Positions 7,538 to 16,820 of a stretch of DNA of 64,000 bases are shown here, one piece after another. The notes under the pieces were generated by a model. That model was not told the DNA's origin. It made no database searches and was given only the letters and a program-made list of their open reading frames with translations. Made by a program: the position numbers and the translations under genes. This stretch comes from Actinomycetota bacterium (lineage in GTDB: Bacteria; Actinomycetota; Actinomycetes; Mycobacteriales; HKI-0501): NCBI GenBank assembly GCA_030840805.1, contig JAVEDU010000096.1, forward strand, positions 32,433 to 96,432, read 5' to 3'. Each line of letters starts with the position of its first letter. Positions within the stretch are counted from its first letter, which is position 1.

Positions 7538-8446
7538 ATGAGACCGGCGAACGGGGACGCACGCACCGGGGCATCCGGGAACGGGGTGCTACGGCTGGGT
7601 TCCCGCACGTTCGGGCCCACCGAGCTGGTCGTCATGGCGATCGTGAACCGCACCCCGGACTCCTTCTTCGACCGGGGCGCGACGTACACCGACGACGCCG
7701 CGATGGCGGCCGTGGACCGGGCGGTGGCCGAGGGCGCGGACATCGTGGACATCGGGGGCGTGAAGGCCGGGCCCGGCCCCGAGGTCGACGCGGACGAGGA
7801 GCTGCGCCGGACCGTCGGGTTCATCGAGGCGGTCCGGGCCCGGCACCCCGGCATCGTGATCAGCGCGGACACCTGGCGCGCCGAGGTCGGGGCCGCCGCG
7901 GTGGCCGCGGGCGCCGACCTGCTCAACGACACCTGGGGCGGGCCCGACCCGGCCCTCGCCGAGGTCGCGGCCGGTACCGGCGCGGGGCTGGTGTGCGCCC
8001 ACGCCGGCGGGCTGGCGCCGCGGTCCCGGCCGCACCGCGTGCAGTATGCCGACGTCGTCGCGGACGTCCTCGCCACCACGACCGGGCTCGCCGCCCGGGC
8101 GGTCGACCTCGGCGTACGTCCGGACGGGATCCTGATCGACCCGGCGCACGACTTCGGGAAGAACACCCGGCACTCGCTGGAGATCACCCGCCGGCTGGGC
8201 GAGCTGGCGGCCACCGGCTGGCCCGTGCTGGTCGCGCTGTCCCACAAGGACTTCATCGGGGAGACCCTGGACCTCCCCGTCGACCAGCGGCTGGAGGGGA
8301 CCCTGGCCGCGACGGCCCTGAGCGCGTGGCACGGCGCGCGGGTGTTCCGGGCCCACGACGTGGCCGCGACCCGGCGCGTGCTCGACCTGGTGTCGGCCGT
8401 GCGCGGGGATGCTCCCCCGGCGGTGTCCCGCCGCGGGCTGGCCTGA
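7538..8446 (+). CDS. folP2: Dihydropteroate synthase homologue FolP2
   Basis: A 302-residue TIM-barrel protein with pteroate-synthase signatures VVMAIVNRTPDSFFDRG (about 32-48), DIVDIGGVKAGPG (about 68-80), ADLLNDTWGG and LIDPAHDFGKN. The motif GGVKAGPG differs from the GGEST/RPG of true FolP1. Together with the folP2-type neighbourhood this places it in the FolP2 branch, whose mycobacterial member lacks measurable dihydropteroate synthase activity. Folate synthesis is therefore probably not its role, but this is inference. GAGGCGGGG precedes the ATG. In mycobacteria gpgS follows folP2; here a chemoreceptor-like gene does. Confidence 0.88.
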   Translation: MRPANGDARTGASGNGVLRLGSRTFGPTELVVMAIVNRTPDSFFDRGATYTDDAAMAAVDRAVAEGADIVDIGGVKAGPGPEVDADEELRRTVGFIEAVRARHPGIVISADTWRAEVGAAAVAAGADLLNDTWGGPDPALAEVAAGTGAGLVCAHAGGLAPRSRPHRVQYADVVADVLATTTGLAARAVDLGVRPDGILIDPAHDFGKNTRHSLEITRRLGELAATGWPVLVALSHKDFIGETLDLPVDQRLEGTLAATALSAWHGARVFRAHDVAATRRVLDLVSAVRGDAPPAVSRRGLA

Positions 8447-8567
8447 TCCCACGGGGGGACGGGTTCAGGTTCCGGCCCGCGGATACCGATGATCTCTGTG
8501 ACGCCCCCCCGTCGCGAGCCATCGGTCTGCGCCCGGGATCTGACCTGCCCGAGAGGAACCACCCCAG

Positions 8568-9890
8568 ATGCCGCCCGTGCTCGCCCGTCTCATCCCTGCG
8601 GTGCAGCTGTCGGAGGTGGCCTTCCGGTCCCGGCACCGGGCGTTGCGGGCGATCCTCTGGCTGCACATCCCCCTGGTCGCCGGGGTCGCGGTGCTGGGTG
8701 GCCACGGCGGCGGCGGCCACGCCGGCGGGATGCACGGCCAGCACGGCGAGGGCGCGACCTTCCTCTGGGTCGTCATCGCCGCGGCGGCCGGCTGCGCCGT
8801 GCTGTCCATGACCGCGCGGGGCCGCCGCACCCGGGCGGTGGCCGTCTCGGTCGGGCTGCTCCTGTCCGCCGTGGCGCTCGTGCACGGCGGCGGCGGGCTG
8901 ACCGACCTGCACTTCCACTTCTTCGTCGTCCTCGCCCTGATCAGCCTGTACCAGGACTGGGCACCGTTCGGCGTCGCCGTGCTCCTCGTCGCCGCGCACC
9001 ACCTCGGCATGGGCCTCCTCGCCCCTACCCAGGTGTTCTCCGACCCCCGCGTCCAGCAGAACCCGCTGCCGTGGGCACTCCTGCACGCCACGTTCGTCAT
9101 CGCGATGTGCGGTGCGCAGATGGCGTACTGGCGGTTCTCCGCGGTCGCGCAGGAGGAGTCGGAGCGGATCCGCGAGCGGATCTCCGCGGAGACGGAGGGC
9201 AGCCTCCGCGCCGCCGCGACCGAGGCGGCGGACGCCGCGCGCCGCGAGCAGATCGCCGCCGAGGAGGGCGCCGCGCAGCTCGTCCGCAGCACCGAGCTCG
9301 CCGCCCGGCTCGAAGAGGTCGTCGAGGCGGTCGCCGCGCAGGGCGTACGGCTCGCCACGGACGCCGGCGAGGCGATGCAGACGCTGGAGGACCGGCTCGG
9401 CGAGACGACCCGCATCGTGGCCGCCGCGACCGGCGAGGCCGGTACCGCGCTGAGCGAGGCGACGAGCGCCTCGGCCCGGATCGACATCCTGCTCGCCGCG
9501 GTCGCGGACATCGCCGCCGTCACCGGGGTGATCCAGGCCGTGGCACAACAGACGAACCTCCTGGCCCTCAACGCCACCATCGAAGCCGCCCGGGCCGGGG
9601 AGTACGGCCGGGGGTTCGGCGTCGTCGCCGTCGAGGTGAAGGAGCTCGCCGCCCAGACGGCCGCGGCCACCGGGCGGATCGAGACCACCGTGGCCGACGT
9701 CACCGCCGGAGCGGCCGCCGTCGCGGCCGCGATGACGGCGGTGTCCCGGCGGCTGTCCACCGTGGCCACCATGCAGGACGAGGCGACCGAGACGATCGGA
9801 CGGCAGACCGAGCTGGCCGCCCGGACCCGGAACTCGGTGATCGACGCCGCCGGCGAGGCCGGCTCCTCGGTGGCCGCGCTGCGGACCTGA
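8568..9890 (+). CDS. Methyl-accepting chemotaxis-like protein with polytopic His-rich sensor
   Basis: A 440-residue protein. Residues 28-187 hold about five or six hydrophobic helices instead of the usual periplasmic sensor. They contain a His/Gly loop (H46, H51, H56, H59) and the motif DLHFHFFV...LYQDW...AAHH (H115, H117, H144, H145). Residues 190-440 are a short coiled-coil signalling domain with the receptor hairpin core [21 protein letters not shown] at about 326-346. Related polytopic sensors occur in front of receptor or GGDEF domains; the histidines suggest metal or heme binding (inference). No che or flagellar genes are nearby. GAGAGGA precedes the ATG. Confidence 0.85.
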   Translation: MPPVLARLIPAVQLSEVAFRSRHRALRAILWLHIPLVAGVAVLGGHGGGGHAGGMHGQHGEGATFLWVVIAAAAGCAVLSMTARGRRTRAVAVSVGLLLSAVALVHGGGGLTDLHFHFFVVLALISLYQDWAPFGVAVLLVAAHHLGMGLLAPTQVFSDPRVQQNPLPWALLHATFVIAMCGAQMAYWRFSAVAQEESERIRERISAETEGSLRAAATEAADAARREQIAAEEGAAQLVRSTELAARLEEVVEAVAAQGVRLATDAGEAMQTLEDRLGETTRIVAAATGEAGTALSEATSASARIDILLAAVADIAAVTGVIQAVAQQTNLLALNATIEAARAGEYGRGFGVVAVEVKELAAQTAAATGRIETTVADVTAGAAAVAAAMTAVSRRLSTVATMQDEATETIGRQTELAARTRNSVIDAAGEAGSSVAALRT

Positions 9891-9892
9891 GG

Positions 9893-10441
9893 CTAGGCGG
9901 CGATGCCGTCCTCGCAGGCGTCCAGCGCCTCGGGCACGGTCTTGACGACCTGCAGCACCTCCAGGGCCGTGGCCCGGACGAAGCCCTCCTCCGTCAGCCG
10001 TCCCAGCCAGTCGAGCAACGGCGTGTAGAAGCCGTCCGGGTCGAGCAGGACGACCGGCTTGCTGTGGAACACCAGCGATCGGGACGTCCACGTCTCGAAC
10101 AGCTCCTCCAGCGTGCCGATCCCGCCGGGCAGCGCCACGAACGCATCCGCCCGGTCGTCCATCCCGGCCTTCCGCTCCCGCATCGTGCCGGTGAGGATCA
10201 GCTCGTCGGAGTCCGTGTCGGCGATCTCCTGGTCGGACAGGGCGGCCGGGATGACCCCCACCGTCCGGGCCCCGCCGGCCCGGGCGGCGCGGGCGACGGC
10301 GCCCATCATCGAGACCTTGCCGCCGCCGGTGACGAGGGTGTGGCCGCGCCGCGCCAGTTCGGTGCCCAGCTCGGTGGCCAGCTCGACGTACCGCGGGTCG
10401 ATCAGTTCCGACGACGCGCAGTACACGCAGATCGCGGCCAC
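9893..10441 (-). CDS. LOG-family nucleoside-monophosphate phosphoribohydrolase (TIGR00730)
   Basis: A 182-residue Rossmann-fold protein with the LOG signatures GGGKVSMMG (about 40-48) and PGGIGTLEELFE (about 104-115). Family enzymes release a base from nucleoside 5'-monophosphates, which in plants and mycobacteria (Rv1205) gives active cytokinins. A mycobacterial counterpart sits near folP2 and dapE, as here. The GTG start at 10441 abuts the TGA of the upstream LOG gene exactly (TGAGTG), implying translational coupling of the two paralogues. Confidence 0.9.
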   Translation of the reverse strand: MAAICVYCASSELIDPRYVELATELGTELARRGHTLVTGGGKVSMMGAVARAARAGGARTVGVIPAALSDQEIADTDSDELILTGTMRERKAGMDDRADAFVALPGGIGTLEELFETWTSRSLVFHSKPVVLLDPDGFYTPLLDWLGRLTEEGFVRATALEVLQVVKTVPEALDACEDGIAA

Positions 10442-11314
10442 TCAGCTCTCCGGCCGGTTCGCCGCCCGCTGCTGGTCGTGCGCGGTCTCGGCGACCGCCT
10501 CGCACTCCGCCGGGCTGCCCCACCGCTGGGCCTCGCGGATCGTCGCGACCGCCTCGTCCACGTCGTCGGTCACCGAGATCAGTCCGAGGTCGGCCTCGTG
10601 GATCATCCCGGCCGGGAGCATCGCGGTACGGAGCCAGTCGATCAGCCCGGACCAGTACGCGGTCCCGAGCAGCACGACCGGGAACCGCGTGACCTTGCCG
10701 GTCTGCACCAGCGTCAGCGCCTCGAACAGCTCGTCCATCGTGCCGAAGCCGCCGGGGAGCACCACGAACGCCTGGGAGTACTTCACGAACATCGTCTTGC
10801 GCGCGAAGAAGTACCGGAAGTTGATGCCGAGGTCGACGTAGTCGTTCAGGTCCTGCTCGATCGGCAGCTCGATGCCGAGCCCGACCGACGTGCCGCCGGC
10901 CTCGCACGCCCCCTTGTTGGCGGCCTCCATCGCGCCCGGGCCACCGCCGGTGATCACCGCGAAGCCGGCCGCCGCCAGTGCCCCGCCGACCCTCTCCCCG
11001 AGCACGTACTCGGCGGAGTCGCGGCGGGTCCGCGCGGATCCGAAGACGCTCACCGCCCGCCCCAGCTCGGCGAGCTGGCCGAAGCCCTCGACGAACTCGG
11101 CCTGGATGCGCAGCACCCGCCACGGGTCGGTGTGGACCCAGTCGCTGGGCCCGCGGCTGTCCAGCAGCCGCTGGTCGGTGGTGGACGTCGGCACCTGGCG
11201 GCCTCGCAGGGTCACCGGACCCCGGTGCCGCTCGTCGGTGCCGGGCACCGCGCCGCGGTGCAACTCGGATGTGATGCCGTCGTCGGGCCGGACGGCCCCG
11301 TTCTCGGAGGTCAT
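10442..11314 (-). CDS. LOG-family protein, long form (TIGR00730)
   Basis: A 290-residue second LOG paralogue. About 85 extra N-terminal residues, with no recognised domain, precede the Rossmann domain (AVSVFGSARTRRDSAEY, GGGPGAMEAANKGACEAGG, PGGFGTMDELFE). The motif GGGPGAMEAAN marks the longer bacterial class that includes AMP nucleosidase-like proteins, as against the GGGKVSMMG of the short paralogue, so the pair is not a recent duplication. The start is the ATG at 11314, with GGTGG a few nt upstream; a GTG three codons earlier is possible. It is the first gene of a two-gene operon. Confidence 0.88.
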   Translation of the reverse strand: MTSENGAVRPDDGITSELHRGAVPGTDERHRGPVTLRGRQVPTSTTDQRLLDSRGPSDWVHTDPWRVLRIQAEFVEGFGQLAELGRAVSVFGSARTRRDSAEYVLGERVGGALAAAGFAVITGGGPGAMEAANKGACEAGGTSVGLGIELPIEQDLNDYVDLGINFRYFFARKTMFVKYSQAFVVLPGGFGTMDELFEALTLVQTGKVTRFPVVLLGTAYWSGLIDWLRTAMLPAGMIHEADLGLISVTDDVDEAVATIREAQRWGSPAECEAVAETAHDQQRAANRPES

Positions 11315-11371
11315 GGGCGCCACCGTAAACCGGCGTTGCCACGGCTGCCCGACGGTCCCGGGAACACTGCC

Positions 11372-12430
11372 CTACCTGCCGAGGTACGCGCGGAGCGCCT
11401 CGGCGGCCGCGGTGATCTTCGGGATCTCGACGTACTCCTCGCGCTTGTGGGCGAGGTTCGGGTCGCCGGGGCCGAAGTTCACGGCCGGGATCCCGAGGGC
11501 GGCGAAGCGCGCCACGTCGGTCCAGCCGTACTTGGCGGACGGCGCACCGCCCACCGCGGCGAGGAAGTCCCCGGCGGCCGGGGCGGCGAGCCCGGGCAGC
11601 GCACCCGGCGCGGAATCGGTGACCTCCACGGTGAACCCGGCGAACACGTCCCGCACGTGCCGCTCGGCGTCCGCCTCGTCCCGGTCGGGGGCGAACCGGA
11701 AGTTCACCGTCACCGCGCACTCGTCCGGGATCACGTTGCCCGCGACTCCGCCCTCGATGCGCACGGCGTTCAGCCCCTCGCGGTACGTGCAGCCGTCGAT
11801 CTCCACCGACCGCGGCTCGTACGCCCCGAGCCGGGTCAGCACCTCGCCCGCCGCGTGGACGGCGTTCTCGCCGAGCCACGAGCGGGCGGAGTGCGCCCGC
11901 TGCCCGGTGGTCCGCACCACGGCCCGCAGGGTGCCCTGGCAGCCGGCCTCGACCAGCCCGTTCGTCGGCTCCATCAGGATCGCGAGATCGGCGTCGAGGA
12001 GCGGACGGTGCTCGCGGGCGAGGCGCCCGAGGCCGTTCCTCGTGGCCTCGACCTCCTCGTTGTCGTAACAGACGATCGTCAGGTCGTACGCCGGGTCGGG
12101 GATCGTCGCGGCGAGGTGCAGCAGCACCGCGACGCCGGACTTCATGTCCGAGGTGCCGCAGCCGTACATCCGGTCGCCGTCCACCCGGGAGGGGACGTTG
12201 TCGGCGATCGGGACGGTGTCCAGGTGCCCCGCCAGGAGCACACGCCGCGACCGTCCGAGCTCGGTACGGGCGATGATCGAGTCACCGTCCCGGACCACCT
12301 CGAAACGGCCCAGCCCGCGCAGGGCGGACTCCACGGCGTCGGCGAGCCGGCGTTCGTCACCGGACACCGACTCGGTGTCGACCAGGGTGGCCGTGAGGTC
12401 GATCGGGTCGGCGGTGAGGTCCAGGTGCAT
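11372..12430 (-). CDS. dapE: Succinyl-diaminopimelate desuccinylase
   Basis: A 352-residue M20-family zinc enzyme that frees succinate from N-succinyl-LL-diaminopimelate in lysine and peptidoglycan-precursor synthesis. Metal-site motifs are [16 protein letters not shown] (about 70-85), [16 protein letters not shown] (about 110-125) and [11 protein letters not shown]. Its pathway partners dapD and dapC are 1-4 kb away. There is no Shine-Dalgarno. The stop codon TAG of the upstream VOC gene forms the start of a TAGCCT hexamer 7 nt before the ATG, suggesting a leaderless internal promoter, though co-transcription with the VOC gene is also possible. Confidence 0.93.
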   Translation of the reverse strand: MHLDLTADPIDLTATLVDTESVSGDERRLADAVESALRGLGRFEVVRDGDSIIARTELGRSRRVLLAGHLDTVPIADNVPSRVDGDRMYGCGTSDMKSGVAVLLHLAATIPDPAYDLTIVCYDNEEVEATRNGLGRLAREHRPLLDADLAILMEPTNGLVEAGCQGTLRAVVRTTGQRAHSARSWLGENAVHAAGEVLTRLGAYEPRSVEIDGCTYREGLNAVRIEGGVAGNVIPDECAVTVNFRFAPDRDEADAERHVRDVFAGFTVEVTDSAPGALPGLAAPAAGDFLAAVGGAPSAKYGWTDVARFAALGIPAVNFGPGDPNLAHKREEYVEIPKITAAAEALRAYLGR

Positions 12431-12443
12431 GCGGGTCAGGCTA
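12431..12443 (-). promoter_or_regulatory. Leaderless-type -10 element of dapE embedded in a stop codon
   Basis: TAGCCT (12443-12438 on the minus strand) begins with the TAG stop codon of the VOC gene. It stands exactly 7 nt before the dapE ATG. The spacing equals that of the other SD-less genes in this window. No -35 element is assigned. Confidence 0.45.
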
Positions 12444-13139
12444 GCTTTCGGGCCCGAACGCGCAGAACTCGTTGCCCTCCGGGTCGGCCAGCACCCACCA
12501 GCGGGCGTCGTCGTCGGGCTCGCGCAGAACCCTCGCGCCCCGGTCCACGAGCAGCCGCGGATCGTCCGTGGTCACGTCCCAGTGCCAGCGGTTCTTGGCC
12601 GTCTTCGGCTCCGGTACCGGGGTGAACACCCAGTACCGCCACGGGAAGCCCGCCGCTCCCTCCACCCACGCCCACGGCGCGCCGTCACGGCGGCAGGCCT
12701 CCCCGCCCGTGGCGCCCGCCCACCACCGCGCCTGCGCCCAGGGATCGGCGCAGTCCACGACCAGTTCGAACGCCTCCACGGCGGGCGGCTTGTGGTACGG
12801 ATGCGGGCCCATCGCGCAGAACGTGGTGCCCTCCGGGTCGGCCAGCACCCACCAGTCGCGGTCCCCGCCGGGCTCGGACTCGACGGTGGCGCCGAGCGCG
12901 ACCAGCGGGGACGGGTCGTACGTCGGCAGCCGGACGTCGAGGTGCAGGCGGGTCTTCACCGTCCGGGGCTCGGGGACGCGGTTCACCCAGATCCGGCGGT
13001 GCGGGTCCGCCGCGTCGAGGCGCAGGTCCCCGTCGTCCCCGGCGACCGGGTCCAGGCCCAGCACCGCGGCCCAGAACCGACCGAGCGCGACCGGGTCCCC
13101 GGCGTCCGCGCACAGGTCCTTGAACTTGGCATCCGGCAT
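12441..13139 (-). CDS. Two-domain VOC/glyoxalase-like protein
   Basis: A 232-residue protein made of two related halves. Each half has a [22 protein letters not shown] or [17 protein letters not shown] start and ends in ADPEG-T/N-x-FCA-G-P, the hallmark of the cytosolic glyoxalase-like (PF18029-type) VOC domains. The usual His/Glu metal ligands are not all evident, so it may bind a small molecule rather than catalyse. The ATG at 13139 was chosen because GAGGGG is 8 nt upstream; a GTG three codons earlier has no usable spacing. It lies 10 bp upstream of dapE in the same direction. Confidence 0.85.
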   Translation of the reverse strand: MPDAKFKDLCADAGDPVALGRFWAAVLGLDPVAGDDGDLRLDAADPHRRIWVNRVPEPRTVKTRLHLDVRLPTYDPSPLVALGATVESEPGGDRDWWVLADPEGTTFCAMGPHPYHKPPAVEAFELVVDCADPWAQARWWAGATGGEACRRDGAPWAWVEGAAGFPWRYWVFTPVPEPKTAKNRWHWDVTTDDPRLLVDRGARVLREPDDDARWWVLADPEGNEFCAFGPES

Positions 13140-13195
13140 CTGCGTCACCCCTCACAGGGCGCCGTCCGCGTTTCCGCCCCGCGGACGGTTGGCCC

Positions 13196-13208
13196 TAGGC
13201 TGCGGGCC
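13196..13208 (+). promoter_or_regulatory. Leaderless-type -10 element of dapD
   Basis: TAGGCT (13196-13201) is followed by 7 nt and then the dapD ATG at 13209. No ribosome-binding site is present. It faces the VOC/dapE transcription unit divergently. Confidence 0.55.
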
Positions 13209-14240
13209 ATGACCGTACCGACCACCACTGACAATTCCGCGCCCGCCACGGTGCTCACCGGCGCCTGGGGCGTCGGCATCGCCACCGTGACCGACGGCGG
13301 TCAGGTCCTCGACACCTGGTTCCCCGCGCCGCGCCTGGACCCCGACGCCGCGCTGGTCGAGCGCCTCGGCATCGCCGACGGCGGCACGGTCGCCGTGGCG
13401 GACGCCGAGGCCGAGAACCTGCTGGGCATCCCCGGCGGCGGCCTGCTGGGCCCCGACGCCGCCCGCGGGGTGCGGCGCGAGGTCGTCGTCACGCACCTGC
13501 CGGACCTGTCCGCGGCGCCGGCCGACACGTACGACGCCTACCTGCGCCTGCACCTGCTCTCGCACCGGCTGGTGAAGCCGCACGGGCTGTCGCTGGACGG
13601 CGTGTTCGGGGCGCTGCCGAACGTGGTCTGGACCTCGGCCGGCCCCTGTGCCGTCGACGACTTCGAGAACACGCGGCTGCGACTGCGGGCGACCGGGGTG
13701 GCCGTGCAGGTGTTCGGCGTGGACAAGTTCCCGCGGATGACCGACTACGTGGTGCCGACCGGCGTCCGCATCGCCGACGCGGACCGGGTCCGCCTCGGCG
13801 CGCACCTCGCGCCCGGGACGACCGTGATGCACGAGGGCTTCGTGAACTTCAACGCCGGCACGCTCGGCAACTCGATGGTCGAGGGCCGGATCTCGGCCGG
13901 CGTGGTCGTCGGCAACGGGTCGGACATCGGCGGCGGCGCGTCGATCATGGGCACGCTGTCCGGCGGCGGCAAGCAGGTCGTCTCGATCGGCGAGCGGTGT
14001 CTGCTGGGCGCCAACGCCGGGATCGGGATCTCGCTCGGGAACGACTGCGTGGTCGAGGCCGGGGCCTACGTCACGGCGGGGTCGAAGCTCACGCTGCCGG
14101 ACGGGCGGGTCGTCAAGGCCGCGGAGCTGTCCGGGCAGTCCGGCCTGCTCTTCCGCCGGAACTCGGTGAGCGGCGCGCTGGAGGCGGTCCCGCGGCAGGG
14201 CCAGGGCATCGAGCTGAACGCGGCACTGCACGCCAACTGA
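13209..14240 (+). CDS. dapD: Tetrahydrodipicolinate N-succinyltransferase, actinobacterial type
   Basis: A 343-residue enzyme of the succinyl branch of lysine/diaminopimelate synthesis. The C-terminal half is a left-handed beta-helix acyltransferase: hexapeptide repeats run from about residue 180 to 290 ([55 protein letters not shown]). The N-terminal domain is of the mycobacterial DapD type ([29 protein letters not shown]). Acyl-CoA and tetrahydrodipicolinate bind between trimer subunits in this family. It is leaderless by geometry, and converges on dapC with a perfect palindrome between them. Confidence 0.95.
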   Translation: MTVPTTTDNSAPATVLTGAWGVGIATVTDGGQVLDTWFPAPRLDPDAALVERLGIADGGTVAVADAEAENLLGIPGGGLLGPDAARGVRREVVVTHLPDLSAAPADTYDAYLRLHLLSHRLVKPHGLSLDGVFGALPNVVWTSAGPCAVDDFENTRLRLRATGVAVQVFGVDKFPRMTDYVVPTGVRIADADRVRLGAHLAPGTTVMHEGFVNFNAGTLGNSMVEGRISAGVVVGNGSDIGGGASIMGTLSGGGKQVVSIGERCLLGANAGIGISLGNDCVVEAGAYVTAGSKLTLPDGRVVKAAELSGQSGLLFRRNSVSGALEAVPRQGQGIELNAALHAN

Positions 14241-14247
14241 CCCTCTG

Positions 14248-14301
14248 GTGATCACCACCTCCCTTTCGTCGCCGGGGCGACGAAAGGGAGGTGGTGATCA
14301 C
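14248..14301. terminator. Perfect 26-bp palindrome between dapD and dapC (family member 1)
   Basis: GTGATCACCACC followed by TCCCTTTCGTCGCC (14248-14273) is mirrored exactly by 14276-14301, leaving only two central bases. It lies between convergent genes, and the TGA stop of dapC (14300-14298) is inside the right arm. Its outer 12 bp recur at 23014 and 31778, so it is both a repeat and a likely bidirectional terminator. Confidence 0.8.
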
Positions 14302-15434
14302 GGGGTAGCGGAGAGGCGCTCCACCGCCGCGGCCACCCGCTCGTCGGTCGCCGTGAGCGCCACCCGGACGTGCCGGCGACCGGCCGGTCCGTAGAACTCC
14401 CCCGGCGCGACCAGGATCCCGCGCTCCGCCAGCCACGACACCGTGGTCCAGCAGTCCTCGCCGCGGGTCACCCACAGGTACAGCCCGGCCTCGGAGTGCT
14501 CGACCGTGAACCCGGCGCCGACCAGGGCGGCCCGCAGCCGCGTCCGCCGCACCCCGTACCGCGCCCTCTGCTCGGCCACGTGGGCGGAGTCCCCCAGCGC
14601 CGCGATCATGGCGGCCTGCACCGGGGCGGGCACGATCATCCCGGCGTGCTTGCGGATCTCCAGCAGCCGGGCGATCAGCGCCGGGTCACCGCCGACGTAC
14701 CCGGCACGGTACCCGGCGAGATTCGACCGCTTGGACAGCGAGTGCACGGCCAGGATGCCGTCCAGCGAGCCGCCGTTGACGGCGGGATCGAGCACGCTGA
14801 CCGGCTCGGCCTCCCAGCCGAGCTCCAGGTAGCACTCGTCCGACACCACCACGGCGCCCCGCTCCCGGGCCCACGCGACCACCTTCGCGAGGTGCGCAGC
14901 GGGCAGGACACGGCCGGTCGGGTTGGACGGCGAGTTGACCCACACGAGCGACACCGGCGCGGGGCCCACCGCGGCCGTCGAGTCGGCCCGCAGGACGGCC
15001 GCACCCGCCAGCCGCGTGCCCACGTCGTAGGTCGGGTACGCGAGCTCCGGGATCACCACGGTGTCCGCGGGGCCGAGACCGAGCAGCGTGGGCAGCCACG
15101 CCACCATCTCCTTGGACCCGATGGTCGGGAGCACGCCCACCTCGGCCGGCGCCCCGCACCGCGTCACGAACCACGCGGCGATCGCCGCACGCAGCGCGGG
15201 CGAACCGGCCGTGAGCGGGTACGCGGGCGCGTCGGCCGCCGCGGCCAGCGCCTCCCGGACCGGTGCGGGCGTCGGATCGACCGGCGTGCCGACGGAGAGG
15301 TCCACCACACCGCCGTCGACGGCGCGGGCCGTCACCGCGTACGGCGCGAGGGAGTCCCACGGGAAGTCGGGAAGCGAGCGCGCCGCCGACCCGGAGCGGG
15401 CGGGCGGCGCGATCGGCTGAGAAGGAGTGCTCAC
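14298..15434 (-). CDS. dapC: N-succinyldiaminopimelate aminotransferase
   Basis: A 378-residue fold-type I PLP enzyme. It has the substrate loop [14 protein letters not shown], the Asn/Pro region [13 protein letters not shown], the cofactor Asp in [13 protein letters not shown] and the Schiff-base lysine in [15 protein letters not shown] (about residue 222). The best match is the actinobacterial DapC group (Rv1178-like) that converts N-succinyl-2-amino-6-oxopimelate to succinyl-diaminopimelate. Adjacency to fdxA, plus dapD and dapE nearby, supports this. The GTG at 15434 overlaps the fdxA stop (GTGA). Annotation as a generic aminotransferase would be the conservative alternative. Confidence 0.9.
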   Translation of the reverse strand: MSTPSQPIAPPARSGSAARSLPDFPWDSLAPYAVTARAVDGGVVDLSVGTPVDPTPAPVREALAAAADAPAYPLTAGSPALRAAIAAWFVTRCGAPAEVGVLPTIGSKEMVAWLPTLLGLGPADTVVIPELAYPTYDVGTRLAGAAVLRADSTAAVGPAPVSLVWVNSPSNPTGRVLPAAHLAKVVAWARERGAVVVSDECYLELGWEAEPVSVLDPAVNGGSLDGILAVHSLSKRSNLAGYRAGYVGGDPALIARLLEIRKHAGMIVPAPVQAAMIAALGDSAHVAEQRARYGVRRTRLRAALVGAGFTVEHSEAGLYLWVTRGEDCWTTVSWLAERGILVAPGEFYGPAGRRHVRVALTATDERVAAAVERLSATP

Positions 15435-15751
15435 TCGGCCTTCGGGGGCAGCGCGGCGACGAGCGGGTGGTCCTTGTCGATCTTGCCCATCTTGGAGGCC
15501 CCACCCGGCGAACCGAGGTCGTCGAAGAAGTCGACGTTCGCGGTGTAGTAGTCCTTCCACTGCGCCGGCACGTCGTCCTCGTAGAAGATCGCCTCGACCG
15601 GGCACACCGGCTCGCAGGCACCGCAGTCCACGCACTCGTCGGGGTGGATGTAGAGCATCCGGTTGCCCTCGTAGATGCAGTCGACGGGGCATTCCTCGAT
15701 GCACGCCTTGTCGAGCACGTCGACACAGGGCTCGGCGATGACGTAGGTCAC
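15431..15751 (-). CDS. fdxA: 7Fe ferredoxin (3Fe-4S/4Fe-4S)
   Basis: A 106-residue bacterial ferredoxin. [17 protein letters not shown] carries the Cys pattern of the 3Fe-4S cluster, while [15 protein letters not shown] carries the CxxCxxCxxxCP of the 4Fe-4S cluster. The long acidic tail is typical of FdxA/FdxC. It is a cytosolic electron carrier, in many actinobacteria a partner of P450s or oxidoreductases. GAGAGGA is 7 nt before the GTG at 15751, so the longer in-frame extension is not needed. It is translationally coupled to dapC, as in mycobacteria. Confidence 0.94.
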   Translation of the reverse strand: MTYVIAEPCVDVLDKACIEECPVDCIYEGNRMLYIHPDECVDCGACEPVCPVEAIFYEDDVPAQWKDYYTANVDFFDDLGSPGGASKMGKIDKDHPLVAALPPKAE

Positions 15752-15881
15752 GGGACAGTCCTCTCGGCGATCCGACAGCGCAGCACCGCGGGTCGGGGAC
15801 AACACTTCGGTAGGGGAAGCAACGCCTCCTTAGTATCCCGCTCAGGAGATCAATGCGTCCCCCGGGGGGTGGAACGTTCAG

Positions 15882-16820
15882 GTGGGTGGATCGATCAATG
15901 CCTCAGACCTCGGACACCGGGTCGTGGTGCGACGCCGGATCGGGATGACCGACGGGCGCCCGCGGTACACCGACGTCCTCGGTGAGCTGCGGTCTCTCGG
16001 CGACGGGGTGGCCGTCGTACGCACGAAGGACGGTACCGAGGTGGCGGTCCCGACGGCCGAGATCGCCCTCGCCAAACGGGTCCCACCTGCTCCGGTACGC
16101 CGTACGCACCTCCCCGACCTGGAGCTCGAACGCATCGCCGCGCTCGGCTGGCCGGGCACCGAGTCCGAGGAACGGGACGGGTGGCTGCTCCGGGCCGGCG
16201 GCGGGTTCACCGGGCGCGCGAACTCGGCCCTCCCCCTGACCGCGGAGCCGGACGTCGCGCCGGTGCTCCGCTGGTACGCCGAGCGCGGGCTGCCCGCGCT
16301 CGTCCACCTCCCGACGACCGCCGACCTGTTCACCACCCTCACGGGCCGGGGCTGGGAGGTGCTCCACGGCGCGGTCGTCCTCACCGCGTCGGGCGCGGCC
16401 GTCCTCCGCACCCTGGCCGGGCCCGGGGACCTGCCCGCCGTGGAGGTGCACGAGAGGCCGGACGCCGACTGGCTGTCGCTCTACCACCATCGGGGCGGCC
16501 CCCTCCCCCCGGCGGCGGTGGGCGTGCTGACCGCGGGCATTGCCCCGGAGTTCGTGACGCTGCGGATCGACGGCCGGCCGGTGGCGAGCTGCCGTACCGC
16601 CACCGCGGAGGGCTGGCTCGGGCTGTCGGCGGTCGAGGTGGACCCGGAGTTCCGCCGGCGGGGCCTGGCCACGCATCTGCTCCGCCAGGTGCTGGAGCGC
16701 ACCGACGCGCCGCACGTCTACCTGCAGACCGAGCAGTCGAACGCGCCCGCGCTGGCCCTCTACCGGCGCGCGGGCTTCACCCCGCACCACGAGTACCGCT
16801 ACCTGCGCGCGCCGGGCTGA
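15882..16820 (+). CDS. GNAT acetyltransferase, Rv0428c-like
   Basis: A 312-residue protein with three parts. An N-terminal SH3-like beta domain covers residues 6-70 (LGHRVVVRRRIGMTDGRPRY to EIALAKRV). A linker domain follows (GWPGTESEERDGWLLRAGGG). The C-terminal GNAT fold (residues 220-312) has the acetyl-CoA loop VEVDPEFRRRGLATHLLRQV and ends with QTEQSNAPALALYRRAGF. This matches actinobacterial Rv0428c-type acetyltransferases; the substrate is not predictable. The start is the GTG at 15882. It diverges from fdxA across 130 bp and its end overlaps the convergent membrane gene by 22 bp. Confidence 0.85.
   Translation: MGGSINASDLGHRVVVRRRIGMTDGRPRYTDVLGELRSLGDGVAVVRTKDGTEVAVPTAEIALAKRVPPAPVRRTHLPDLELERIAALGWPGTESEERDGWLLRAGGGFTGRANSALPLTAEPDVAPVLRWYAERGLPALVHLPTTADLFTTLTGRGWEVLHGAVVLTASGAAVLRTLAGPGDLPAVEVHERPDADWLSLYHHRGGPLPPAAVGVLTAGIAPEFVTLRIDGRPVASCRTATAEGWLGLSAVEVDPEFRRRGLATHLLRQVLERTDAPHVYLQTEQSNAPALALYRRAGFTPHHEYRYLRAPG

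Noticed and set aside
8489..12625. A 1378-codon open frame on the plus strand and a 1208-codon one on the minus strand (8253-11879)
   Set aside because: They run across folP2, the chemoreceptor, both LOG genes and dapE in other frames. Their translations are Arg/Pro/Gly/Ala-rich without domains, as expected of third-position GC bias.
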